This document shows, one piece after another, positions 27,969 through 35,854 of a stretch of 64,000 nucleotides of DNA. Position numbers and translations under genes: made by a program. The stretch is from Streptomyces dysideae (GTDB lineage Bacteria; Actinomycetota; Actinomycetes; Streptomycetales; Streptomycetaceae), in the NCBI RefSeq assembly GCF_001514305.1, contig NZ_KQ949106.1:1967-65966 (forward strand), read 5' to 3'. Position 1 is the stretch's first letter, and every line of letters begins with the position of its first letter. The notes beneath the pieces are model-generated. The model searched no databases and was not told the DNA's origin. It saw nothing but the letters and a program-made list of their open reading frames with translations.

Positions 27969-28976
27969 ATGACCTCGAACGGCTTTCCCCCGGTCGCCGG
28001 CGCATCTGCCGGTCGTCGGCGTGCGCTGGGGCGGGGCGCGCTGGGGGCTGAGCCGGAGAGCGGGGCGCTGGCTGAGGTCGAGGCTCCGGCTGAGGCCGGT
28101 GGGCCGTCGGCCGAGCCCTCGGCTGTCGAGTCGCAGGAGATCGCCGAGGCGCCCCAAGAGCCCGCCGACGGCGTCTTCAAGGTTCGGCTTGCGAACTTCG
28201 AGGGGCCCTTTGATCTCCTTCTCCAGCTGATCTCCAAGCACAAGCTCGACGTCACCGAAGTCGCCCTGTCCAGGGTCACCGACGAGTTCATGGCGCACAT
28301 CAGGGCGATGGGGCCGGACTGGGATCTGGATCAGACGACCGAGTTCCTGGTCGTCGCCGCCACCCTGCTGGACCTCAAGGCGGCCAGGTTGCTGCCCGCC
28401 GCCGAGGTCGAGGACGAGGCCGATCTCGCGCTGCTGGAGGCACGGGACCTGCTGTTCGCGCGGCTGCTGCAGTACAGGGCCTACAAGCAGATCGCCGACA
28501 TCTTCAGCCGGCGGCTCGACGAGGAGGCCCGGCGCTATCCCCGTACCGTCGGGCTCGAACCGCACCACGCCGAGCTGCTGCCCGAGGTCGTCATCAGCAT
28601 CGGCGCGGAGGGGTTCGCGAAGCTCGCCGTGAAGGCGATGCAGCCCAAGCCCAAGCCGCAGGTGTACGTCGACCACATCCACGCGCCGCTGGTGAGCGTG
28701 CAGGAGCAGGCCGGGATCGTCGTCGCGCGGCTCAAGGAGCTCGGCGAGGCCAGCTTCCGGGCGCTGGTCGAGGACACCGACGACACCCTCACCGTCGTAG
28801 CGCGCTTCCTGGCCCTCCTGGAGCTGTACCGCGAGAAGGCCGTCGCCCTCGACCAGGAGACCGCCCTCGGGGAGCTCATCGTGCGGTGGACCGGCGGGGA
28901 CGGGGGCGAGACGCCGATGGTGACCGACGAGTTCGACCGGCCGCCCGAGCCGCCCAAGGAGGAGAAGAAGGCGTGA
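27969..28976 (+). CDS. scpA: Segregation and condensation protein A
   Basis: 335 residues. After a ~65-residue disordered acidic/alanine leader, the kleisin core starts at FKVRLANFEGPFDLLLQLIS, with LDVTEVALSRVTDEFM and TEFLVVAATLLDLKAARLLP, and a C-terminal winged-helix segment (ASFRALVEDTDDTLTVVARF). ScpA bridges the SMC heads together with ScpB in chromosome condensation. The ATG is 18 bp after the RHH gene. The stop overlaps the scpB GTG. Confidence 0.95.
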   Translation: MTSNGFPPVAGASAGRRRALGRGALGAEPESGALAEVEAPAEAGGPSAEPSAVESQEIAEAPQEPADGVFKVRLANFEGPFDLLLQLISKHKLDVTEVALSRVTDEFMAHIRAMGPDWDLDQTTEFLVVAATLLDLKAARLLPAAEVEDEADLALLEARDLLFARLLQYRAYKQIADIFSRRLDEEARRYPRTVGLEPHHAELLPEVVISIGAEGFAKLAVKAMQPKPKPQVYVDHIHAPLVSVQEQAGIVVARLKELGEASFRALVEDTDDTLTVVARFLALLELYREKAVALDQETALGELIVRWTGGDGGETPMVTDEFDRPPEPPKEEKKA

Positions 28977-29656
28977 GTGAGGAGACCACGGAGGTTCCGG
29001 CCGGGCTGCGCACCGTCGCCGATCTCGAGCTCAAACCCGCCCTGGAAGCCGTCCTCATGGTCGTGGACGAGCCCGTGACCGAGGAGAACCTCGCGAAGAT
29101 CCTGGAGCGGCCTCGGCGCCAGGTCGCGGATGCCCTGCGGGAGCTGGCCGACGAGTACACGGTTCAGGGGCGTGGCTTCGAACTGCGGCTCATCGCCGGC
29201 GGCTGGCGCTTCTACAGCCGGCCCGAGTACGCCGCCGCCGTCGAGCGGTTCGTCCTCGACGGGCAGCAGGCCCGGCTCACCCAGGCCGCACTGGAGACGC
29301 TCGCCGTGGTCGCGTACCGGCAGCCGGTCAGCCGCAGCCGCGTCTCGGCCGTGCGCGGAGTGAACTGCGACGGCGTGATGCGGACCCTCCTCCAGCGCGG
29401 TCTGGTCGAGGAGGCGGGCACGGAACCCGAAACAGGTGCGATCCTGTACAGGACGACGAACTACTTTCTGGAGCGGATGGGCCTGCGAGGTCTGGACGAG
29501 CTCCCGGAGCTCGCGCCCTTCCTCCCGGAGGCGGAGGCGATCGAGGCCGAGACCCAGGAAGGGGTGCCGTCGTTCGACCCGGACGCTCCCGATGACGGTC
29601 CGGGCACCCCGGTCAGCCGGGGTACCGACGACGTAGACGACCAGACGGAACTTTGA
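28973..29656 (+). CDS. scpB: Segregation and condensation protein B
   Basis: 227 residues with two winged-helix domains: LKPALEAVLMVVDEPVTEEN near the start and QARLTQAALETLAVVAYRQP with SRVSAVRGVNCDGVMRTLL in the second. The C-terminal ~45 residues are acidic and disordered. ScpB dimers bind the ScpA kleisin. The GTG at 28973 overlaps the scpA stop (GTGA), and its own TGA overlaps the ATG of the pseudouridine synthase gene by one base, so the module is a single transcription unit. Confidence 0.93.
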   Translation: MSEETTEVPAGLRTVADLELKPALEAVLMVVDEPVTEENLAKILERPRRQVADALRELADEYTVQGRGFELRLIAGGWRFYSRPEYAAAVERFVLDGQQARLTQAALETLAVVAYRQPVSRSRVSAVRGVNCDGVMRTLLQRGLVEEAGTEPETGAILYRTTNYFLERMGLRGLDELPELAPFLPEAEAIEAETQEGVPSFDPDAPDDGPGTPVSRGTDDVDDQTEL

Positions 29657-30726
29657 TGCGAAGCAGCGGCAGCGGCAAGAGCGGTGGCGGGCGCGGTAAC
29701 TACCGCGGTGCCGGCAACAACAGGGACCAGAAGCAGGGGCAGGGCCGCCCCAGCAAGCCCCGCCCCGAGGAGCGCCGCTACGACGTGGGCCCCGGGGCGA
29801 CGAAGGACGGACCGAAGTCCGGGCGCGGCGCCTCCGCGCGCGGCGGCGCCAAGGGCGGGCCCAAGCAGGGCCAGGGCACCGGTCGCGGCCGTTCGGCCCC
29901 GGCGAGCTCCCGGGAGTACGACGCCCGGGCCGAGGAGCGCAACCGCGAGCGGTACGCGGGCAAGAAGGACGTCAAGCTGCCCAAGACCTTCCCGGGCGCC
30001 GAGCAGGAGGGCGAGCGACTGCAGAAGGTCCTCGCGCGCGCGGGCTACGGCTCCAGGCGTGCCTGCGAGGAGCTCATCGAGCAGGCCCGGGTCGAGGTCA
30101 ACGGCGAGATCGTCCTGGAGCAGGGCAAGCGGGTCGACCCGGAGAAGGACGAGGTCAAGGTCGACGGCCTGACGGTCGCCACGCAGTCGTACCAGTTCTT
30201 CTCGCTGAACAAGCCCGCCGGTGTCGTCTCGACGATGGAGGACAACGAGGGCCGGCAGTGCCTCGGTGACTACGTCACCAACCGCGAGACGCGGCTCTTC
30301 CACGTCGGCCGGCTCGACACCGAGACCGAGGGCGTCATCCTGCTCACCAACCACGGCGAGCTGGCGCACCGGCTGACCCACCCCAGGTACGGCGTGAAGA
30401 AGGTCTACCTCGCGCACATCGTGGGCCCGATCCCGCGCGACCTGGGCAAGCGGCTCAAGGACGGCATCCAGCTGGAGGACGGGTACGCGCGCGCGGACCA
30501 CTTCCGGGTCGTCGAGCAGACCGGCAAGAACTACCTGGTCGAGGTCACGCTGCACGAGGGCCGCAAGCACATCGTGCGCCGCATGCTCGCCGAGGCCGGC
30601 TTCCCGGTCGACAAGCTGGTCCGGGTCGCCTTCGGGCCGATCACCCTGGGCGACCAGAAGTCGGGCTGGCTGCGGCGGCTGTCGAACACCGAGGTCGGGA
30701 TGCTGATGAAGGAAGTCGACCTGTAG
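29656..30726 (+). CDS. RsuA/RluB-family rRNA pseudouridine synthase with RGG-like extension
   Basis: 356 residues. Residues 1-110 are rich in G, R, K, S and P (GGGRGNYRGAGNNRDQ-like), a likely RNA-binding tail much longer than in E. coli RluB. An S4 domain (QKVLARAGYGSRRACEELIE) follows, then the catalytic domain with the active aspartate in HVGRLDTETEGVILLTN and HEGRKHIVRRMLAEAG near the end. It isomerises a uridine in 23S or 16S rRNA. The ATG at 29656 overlaps the scpB stop. The position after scpB is conserved in actinobacteria and many other bacteria. Confidence 0.9.
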   Translation: MRSSGSGKSGGGRGNYRGAGNNRDQKQGQGRPSKPRPEERRYDVGPGATKDGPKSGRGASARGGAKGGPKQGQGTGRGRSAPASSREYDARAEERNRERYAGKKDVKLPKTFPGAEQEGERLQKVLARAGYGSRRACEELIEQARVEVNGEIVLEQGKRVDPEKDEVKVDGLTVATQSYQFFSLNKPAGVVSTMEDNEGRQCLGDYVTNRETRLFHVGRLDTETEGVILLTNHGELAHRLTHPRYGVKKVYLAHIVGPIPRDLGKRLKDGIQLEDGYARADHFRVVEQTGKNYLVEVTLHEGRKHIVRRMLAEAGFPVDKLVRVAFGPITLGDQKSGWLRRLSNTEVGMLMKEVDL

Positions 30727-30765
30727 GTCGTTTCTGGTGAAGGAGGCCGGTTCCGGGCCGGGGGC

Positions 30766-30782
30766 CTGGGGGTGTCCCCCAG
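30766..30782 (+). terminator. Short palindrome after the pseudouridine synthase gene
   Basis: CTGGGGG-TGT-CCCCCAG is a perfect 7-bp hairpin 40 bp after the stop. It is the only terminator candidate for the parA-scpAB-rlu operon, and it has no T-run. Confidence 0.5.
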
Positions 30783-30857
30783 AAGACACAGCGTCCGGGG
30801 CCGGCCGATTGGTTTTCGCGCTCCCGCCGGTCTGTATCGGTGACGGAGGGAGCGGTG

Positions 30858-31599
30858 ATGGCTGCGACGACGACGGACCGCGAGGAGTTCGAACGGCTGA
30901 CGGATCCGTACCGGTGGGAGCTGCTCGCGCACTGCTACCGGATGCTGGGCTCGGCCGACGACGCCGAGGACCTGGTGCAGGAGACGTATCTGCGGGCCTG
31001 GCGGTCCTACGACGGCTATGCGGGCCGGGCCTCCCTGCGGACCTGGCTGAACCGGATCGCCACCAACACGTGTCTGACGGCGCTGGAGAGCCGCGCGCGA
31101 CGTCCGCTGCCCTCGGGGCTCGGCGGGCCGTCAGAGGCGCCTGAGGAGCCGCTGAGGGCCCCTGTGGCGGACGTTCCGTGGCTCCAGCCGCTGCCTGGAC
31201 GCGCTCGTCGGCCCGGCGACCGTCGTGGCCGCGCGGGGGAGTCTGCGGCTCGCGTTCGTCGCCGCGCTCCAGCATCTGCCGGCGCGGCGGCGGGCCGTGC
31301 TCATCCTGTGGGACGTGTCGGCCTCGCGGGCGCCCGAGGTCGCCTCGCTGCTCGGCACCTCCACGGTGCCCGTGAAGAGCAGCCTGCAACGCGCGCGTGC
31401 CCGGCTCGACGAGGTTGCGCCGGACGAGGACCTCGTCGTCGAGCTGGAGATGCCGCCGCACCTGGAATGGTTCAGCGGCAAGAAGGACGTGCTGCGGTTC
31501 CTGGGCGCCCGGGTGCACGAGAAGGGCACGCTCCGGATGCCGCCCACGCGCGCGAACGGACAGCCGGCCGACGCGTGGATGCGCGAGGTGCTGTCGTGA
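30858..31599 (+). pseudogene. Frameshifted ECF sigma factor (sigma-70 with SnoaL-type tail)
   Basis: The N-terminal part encodes a sigma-2 domain (LLAHCYRMLGSADDAEDLVQ, TYLRAWRSYDGYAGRASLRT). After LQPLP the frame is lost: removing one G near 31197 restores DALVGPATVVAARGSLRLAF and the sigma-4 part (LQHLPARRRAVLILWDVSAS, LGTSTVPVKSSLQRARARL). The SnoaL-like tail is damaged too: the usual linker after sigma-4 is missing, and the protein ends at ANGQPADAWMREVLS, about 50 residues early. Read literally, the first frame continues without a stop into the next gene. GAGGGAG at 30846-30852 supports ATG 30858. It is probably non-functional. Confidence 0.8.
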
Positions 31600-32150
31600 A
31601 CTCCGGGGAGCTGCTGGAGCGTTCGCTCGCCTACGCGCTGGGGAGCGTGACCGGGGTGGAGGCCGGGAGTCTGGGGCGGGGGACGCCGTGCGCCGAGTGG
31701 GATCTGGGGGAGCTGCTCGGGCATCTCGACGACTCGCTGGACGCCCTGCACGAGGGGCTGACCGGCGGGCGGATCGGGCTGTTCCCCGGGGAGCCCGCGG
31801 CGGATCCGGCATGCGGGTTCCGGCGGCGGGCGTGTGCCGTGCTGGGGGCGTGGGCGGCGGGACCCGGCGAGCGCGTCCTGGTCGGTGAACGGCCGCTGGA
31901 CGTGCGGGTGATGGCCGCCGCGGGGGCCGTCGAGATCGCCGTGCACGGCTGGGACGTCGCCCAGGCCTGCGGGCGGCCACGGCCCATCCCGGGGCCCCTC
32001 GCGGCCGAGCTGCTGAGCATCGCCCGGTGCGTGGTCGGGGACGAGGACCGGGGGGCGCGGTTCGGGGCGCCGGTCCAGGTGCCGCCACGCGCGCGTATCG
32101 AGGTACGGCTGCTGGGCTTCCTGGGGCGGCGCGATTCCTTTCCGGGCTGA
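31596..32150 (+). CDS. TIGR03086-type protein (mycothiol-dependent isomerase N-domain/DinB-like)
   Basis: 184 residues. The four-helix DinB/maleylpyruvate-isomerase layout is visible: LLERSLAYALGSV, CAEWDLGELLGHLDDSLDAL (the helix-1/2 histidine region) and the signature VEIAVHGWDVAQACG. Relatives are mycothiol-dependent enzymes or metal-binding proteins of unknown substrate. The GTG at 31596 overlaps the stop of the broken sigma gene. Because that gene's first frame is open, an unbroken reading runs 30840-32150; I treat the two as separate genes. Sigma factors of this subgroup often sit next to such proteins. Confidence 0.75.
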   Translation: MNSGELLERSLAYALGSVTGVEAGSLGRGTPCAEWDLGELLGHLDDSLDALHEGLTGGRIGLFPGEPAADPACGFRRRACAVLGAWAAGPGERVLVGERPLDVRVMAAAGAVEIAVHGWDVAQACGRPRPIPGPLAAELLSIARCVVGDEDRGARFGAPVQVPPRARIEVRLLGFLGRRDSFPG

Positions 32151-32192
32151 GGTTGGTCTGCTTTCCGTGAGTGACCTCGGAGGTTTGAGGGG

Positions 32193-32240
32193 TTGTGCGA
32201 GCCCGTCCACCCTCTTTATAGTCGGAGCGACTATTAGTCG
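32193..32240 (+). promoter_or_regulatory. Promoter and overlapping palindromic operator of the Nudix/DraG/RlaP operon
   Basis: A perfect palindrome ATAGTCG-GAG-CGACTAT (32218-32234) shares its right arm with a second one, CGACTA-T-TAGTCG (32228-32240). The first overlaps a candidate -10 TATAGT (32217-32222), 18 bp after TTGTGC (32193-32198). The next gene is an NrtR-like regulator, so autoregulation by NAD-metabolite-controlled repression is the simplest reading. Confidence 0.65.
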
Positions 32241-32267
32241 TACTGACCATAAAGGGAGTGAGCGGCC

Positions 32268-32996
32268 GTGTCCGCACCACCGGGCTACGACAAGTACGCC
32301 CACGAACCCTTCGCTGTCACCGCCGACCTGGCCGTCCTGACGATCCGAGCCGGCGCCCTGCACGTCCTGCTCGTCGAGCGCGGACAGGAGCCGTACAAGG
32401 GCCACTGGGCGCTGCCCGGCGGCTTCGTGCAGCCGGACGAGTCCGCGGAGACGGCGGCCCGGCGTGAACTCGCCGAGGAGACCGGCCTGTCGGACGTCTC
32501 CGGACTGCACCTGGAGCAGCTGCGCACCTACAGCGAACCCGACCGCGATCCTCGTATGCGGGTCGTGACGGTCGCCTTCGCCGCGCTGCTGCCGCACCCG
32601 CCCGAACCGCACGGCGGCAGCGACGCGGCGCAGGCCCGCTGGATGCCGTACGACACGGCCGGGCCGCTCGCCTTCGACCACGACCGGATCCTGGCCGACG
32701 CCCACGAACGCGTCGGCGCCAAGCTCGAGTACACCTGCCTCGCCACCGCCTTCTGCCCGCCCGAGTTCACGCTCGGCGAGCTCCGGCACGTCTACGAGGC
32801 GGTGTGGGGCACGCCCCTGGACCGGCCCAACTTCCGGCGCAAGGTGCTCGCCACGCCGGGCTTCGTCGAACCGGTCCCGGGCGCCGCGCGCCTGACCGGC
32901 GGCCGCGGCAAACCGGCCGCGCTGTACCGCGCGGGCGCCGCCACGGCCCTCCACCCGCCCCTGCTCCGACCGTCCCGGGAAGGACGCCCCGCATGA
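32268..32996 (+). CDS. NrtR-like Nudix-winged-helix transcriptional regulator
   Basis: 242 residues. The N-terminal Nudix domain has a full Nudix box (GGFVQPDESAETAARRELAE, then ETGL). The C-terminal ~80 residues (EFTLGELRHVYEAVWGTPLD, RPNFRRKVLATPGFVEP) match the winged-helix DNA-binding domain of NrtR, the Nudix-related regulator of NAD metabolism. NrtR proteins sense ADP-ribose or related nucleotides. AAGGGAG at 32252-32258 serves the GTG start. A double palindrome overlaps its promoter. The stop overlaps the ATG of the ADP-ribosylglycohydrolase gene, a strong functional hint that ADP-ribose is the signal. Confidence 0.8.
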   Translation: MSAPPGYDKYAHEPFAVTADLAVLTIRAGALHVLLVERGQEPYKGHWALPGGFVQPDESAETAARRELAEETGLSDVSGLHLEQLRTYSEPDRDPRMRVVTVAFAALLPHPPEPHGGSDAAQARWMPYDTAGPLAFDHDRILADAHERVGAKLEYTCLATAFCPPEFTLGELRHVYEAVWGTPLDRPNFRRKVLATPGFVEPVPGAARLTGGRGKPAALYRAGAATALHPPLLRPSREGRPA

Positions 32997-34009
32997 CCAC
33001 CACCGTCCGCAAGCGCGCCGCCACCGGGTCCCTGCTGGGCCTCGCACTCGGGGACGCGCTCGGCTTCCCGACCGAGTTCAACGACGTGCCGTCGATCCTC
33101 GCCAAGTGCGGGCCCTGGAGGGAGATGGACCTGCCGAGGCCGGCGATCGTCACCGACGACACGCAGATGACGCTCGCGTTGGGGAAGGGGCTGCGGACGG
33201 CCACGGACCGGGGCGTGCTGGCACCCGAGAACATGGCCGAGGCCGTACGGCGGGAGTTCACCGCGTGGAATCGCTCCCCGGAGAACAACCGCGCGCCGGG
33301 CAACACCTGCCTCCGGGCCTGCGAGCTGCTTGAGCGCCCGGGTCCCTGGCAGGACGCCAGCCAGATCAACTCCAAGGGCTGCGGCGCCAACATGCGCGTC
33401 GCGCCCATCGGTCTGATCCCCGGCCTGAGCGACGAACAGCGTGCGGGCGCCGCCCAGTTGCAGTCCGCCCTCACCCACGGCCACCCGACGGCACTCGCCG
33501 CCTCCGACCTCACCGCGCACGCCGTACGGCTGCTCGCGCAGGGAGCCGAACCGACCGGACTGGTCGGCCTGCTGCGGTCGTACGCCCACGAGAACCGCAG
33601 CCACTACCACCACGCCTGGCTCGGCGACCTGTGGACCCGCAGCCAGGACCCGACCCCCGAGCACTTCATGGCGCGCGGCTGGGGCGAGTGCGCGGAGATC
33701 CTGGACCGCCTCCAGGGCGCCGTGCGCACGACGTCCCCCGAGACCGACCCGTGCCTGGCCACCGGCGCGGGCTGGATCGCCGAAGAGGCCCTGGCGACCG
33801 GGCTGTTGTGCTTCCTGTGGTTCATCGACGACCCACTGACGGCCCTGCGCCGGGCGGCCTGCACGTCCGGCGACTCGGACTCGATCGCCTGTCTGACGGG
33901 GGCGTTCGCGGGGGCGTACCTGGGCGCGGACGCGTGGCCGACGGAGTGGGCGGACCGGATCGAGTACCGGGGTGACCTGCTGACCCTTGGGGCGCTCTGG
34001 GACGCTTGA
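32993..34009 (+). CDS. ADP-ribosylglycohydrolase (DraG family)
   Basis: 338 residues with the DraG/ARH fold signatures: ATGSLLGLALGDALGFPTEF at the N-terminus, VTDDTQMTLALGKGL (metal-binding TDD), and a C-terminal ACTSGDSDSIACLTGAFAGA with the second metal aspartates. Enzymes of this family remove ADP-ribose from protein arginine, nucleic acid ends or small molecules using two Mg ions. It is coupled to the NrtR-like gene by ATGA and lies 3 nt before the RlaP-type gene. The substrate cannot be read; the neighbours point to RNA ends or NAD-derived modifications. Confidence 0.9.
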   Translation: MTTTVRKRAATGSLLGLALGDALGFPTEFNDVPSILAKCGPWREMDLPRPAIVTDDTQMTLALGKGLRTATDRGVLAPENMAEAVRREFTAWNRSPENNRAPGNTCLRACELLERPGPWQDASQINSKGCGANMRVAPIGLIPGLSDEQRAGAAQLQSALTHGHPTALAASDLTAHAVRLLAQGAEPTGLVGLLRSYAHENRSHYHHAWLGDLWTRSQDPTPEHFMARGWGECAEILDRLQGAVRTTSPETDPCLATGAGWIAEEALATGLLCFLWFIDDPLTALRRAACTSGDSDSIACLTGAFAGAYLGADAWPTEWADRIEYRGDLLTLGALWDA

Positions 34010-34012
34010 CGG

Positions 34013-34758
34013 GTGATCGACGCCCTGGACATCGACCTCGTTCCCGTCGTCGCCGAGCAGCCCGACCCGGTGCTGTTCGCGACGGTCTCCGGCGCGCATC
34101 TGTACGGCTTCCCGTCGCGCGACTCCGACGTGGACCTGCGGGGCGTGCACCTGCTGCCGGCCGCCGACCTCGTCGGGCTGCGGGAGCCGGCGGGGACGCG
34201 GTCGCGGATGTGGGTGCGGGACGGCGTCGAGATGGACCTGGTGACGCACGACCTGCGCAAGTTCGCACGCCTGATGCTGCGCCGCAACGGCTATGTGCTG
34301 GAGCAGCTGCTCTCGCCGCTCGTCGTGCACACCACCGACGCGCATCGTGAGCTGGCCGCGCTCGCGCCGGGTGTCCTCACCAGCCACCACGCCCATCACT
34401 ACCGGGGGTTCGCGACGACGCAGTGGCGGCTGTTCGAGAAGACCGGCGAGCTCAAGCCACTGCTCTACACCTTCCGCGTGCTGCTCACCGGCATCCACCT
34501 GATGCGCGGTGGCGAGGTGCAGGCACATCTGCCCACGCTGCTGGGGGAAGTCGACGCACCCGCGTATCTGCCGGAGCTGATCGCGGCGAAGGCCGAGCAG
34601 GAGCACGGGGGCGCAGATGTCGACCACGCGCGCGTGGAGGCCGACATCGAGCGGCTGCACGGTGTGCTGGACGAGGCGCAGGCTGCGTCAGCGCTGCCCG
34701 ATGCCCCGTCTACGACGCCCTGCACGACTTCGTCGTACGGATCCGGCTGGAGGGCTGA
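34013..34758 (+). CDS. RlaP-type (COG3541) nucleotidyltransferase, frameshifted at its 3' end
   Basis: About 248 residues. The pol-beta nucleotidyltransferase motif is VSGAHLYGFPSRDSDVDLRG, with the two aspartates in DVD, and VEMDLVTHDL supplies the third acidic position. This is the RlaP family, found in RNA-repair gene sets with RNA ligases. After QAASALPDAP the frame breaks: restoring one C in the run 34704-34707 continues as VYDALHDFVVRIRLEG and stops at 34756-34758. As sequenced, the frame reads on to 35077 across the opposite gene. The GTG at 34013 is 3 nt after the draG stop and has no separate ribosome site. Confidence 0.75.
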
Positions 34759-35427
34759 GGCGCGGCGGACGCGGATCAGGAAGTCCTCGACGCGGCGGTG
34801 GTCGGGCTCCGCGGGGAGAGGGCTGGTGTGCGACGCCTTGTCCGCTTCCTCGGCCAGCCGGGTCATCCAGGACTCGACCTCCGGCCACGGGACCTCGCCG
34901 CGCTTGACCGTGAGCAGCGGCTCGCGTTGGTCGCTGACGTCGATCGTCAGGCGGCCCGTGCGGAGCAGGTCGCGGGCGCTCATGAGGAGGCGGAGGAGGT
35001 GCGTCGCGTGCTTCCAGCGCGGGGCGCCGTGGTTGCGGACGTCCGCCTCCAGCTTCCTGCGCTGGCCCAGCGCGTAGCCTGCGAACGTCTCGTGGGCCCG
35101 GCGGGACAGGAACGCGCCGCGCAGGGCGAGGAGTGCGCGGCCCGTGTCGTCGGCGTACTCCACGAGCGGGGAGTGCAGGCACTCGAGGATGTTCGGGTTG
35201 GCGCGCAGGGCCAGCTCGCAGAAGCGCTCCAGCTCCCAGCTGAACTGCTCCTCGGCCGGCCCCTCGACATGCGTGGGCGGCTTCTCGAAACGCCAGAACA
35301 GGGGCGTGGGCGCGAGGAACACGCCCCGGCGGTCCGTGTCGCTGCCGTCCGTCGCCAGACCGAAGGCGCGCGAACCCATGACACAGGCGTAGACCGTGTG
35401 GTCGCGTACCAGGTTCTCGGGGCGCAT
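34465..35427 (-). CDS. Second RlaP-type (COG3541) nucleotidyltransferase, convergent
   Basis: The motif CVMGSRAFGLATDGSDTDRR near residue 15 is a textbook pol-beta nucleotidyltransferase core; RRKLEADVRNHG, KHATHLLRLL and VEDFLIRVRRAS complete the family pattern. The conserved part ends near 34750. As sequenced, the frame continues antisense through the first RlaP gene to 34465 (320 residues). If the missing base at 34704-34707 is restored, this gene would instead stop at 34688-34690 after about 246 residues. It differs clearly from the other copy in sequence, so it is an old paralogue, not a recent duplicate. Confidence 0.8.
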   Translation of the reverse strand: MRPENLVRDHTVYACVMGSRAFGLATDGSDTDRRGVFLAPTPLFWRFEKPPTHVEGPAEEQFSWELERFCELALRANPNILECLHSPLVEYADDTGRALLALRGAFLSRRAHETFAGYALGQRRKLEADVRNHGAPRWKHATHLLRLLMSARDLLRTGRLTIDVSDQREPLLTVKRGEVPWPEVESWMTRLAEEADKASHTSPLPAEPDHRRVEDFLIRVRRASALQPDPYDEVVQGVVDGASGSADAACASSSTPCSRSMSASTRAWSTSAPPCSCSAFAAISSGRYAGASTSPSSVGRCACTSPPRIRWMPVSSTRKV

Positions 35428-35449
35428 GCCCGGGAGCGTACGTGGCGCA

Positions 35450-35854
35450 TCACGCCAGCCGGATCGAATTTCCGTCCACGGTGATCTTCTTCGCGGCCAG
35501 TGGCCTCGTCGCCGGCGGGTTGGCCACCGAACCGTCCGCGATGTTGAACTTGCTGCCGTGGCAGTTGCAGTTGATGGTGCCGTCGGAGACGCTCGCCACC
35601 GGGCACTGCTGATGCGTGCAGATGCTGGTGAAGGCCTTGAACTCGCCTTCCTCCGGCTGCGTCACGACGACCTTCTCGTCCTTGAAGATCTTGCCGCCGC
35701 CGACCGGGATGTCGGCCGTCCTGGCCAGCTCCTGGCCGGGGGAGGTGTTCGCGGACGAGGAGTCCCCGTTGTCGCCGTACTCACCGCAGCCCGCGACAAG
35801 CGCCGCGGCCCCCGTGGCGAGAAGGATCGTGCGCCGCGTCGGACGGTCGGTCAT
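35450..35854 (-). CDS. Rieske [2Fe-2S] protein with Tat/lipoprotein-like signal
   Basis: 134 residues. The N-terminus TDRPTRRTILLATGAAALVA then GCG has a twin arginine and a lipobox-like cysteine, implying export and membrane anchoring. The Rieske cluster motifs are CTHQQC and CNCHGSKF, giving two Cys and two His ligands. Electron transfer at the outer membrane face is expected. Its ATG overlaps the stop of the polytopic membrane protein upstream (ATGA), so the two are co-translated; that partner has conserved-looking histidines and may carry haem. Confidence 0.88.
   Translation of the reverse strand: MTDRPTRRTILLATGAAALVAGCGEYGDNGDSSSANTSPGQELARTADIPVGGGKIFKDEKVVVTQPEEGEFKAFTSICTHQQCPVASVSDGTINCNCHGSKFNIADGSVANPPATRPLAAKKITVDGNSIRLA

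Noticed and set aside
30840..32150. A genuine sigma factor-mycothiol enzyme fusion protein
   Set aside because: The middle segment is an out-of-frame reading of sigma region 4; the sigma match continues in another frame.
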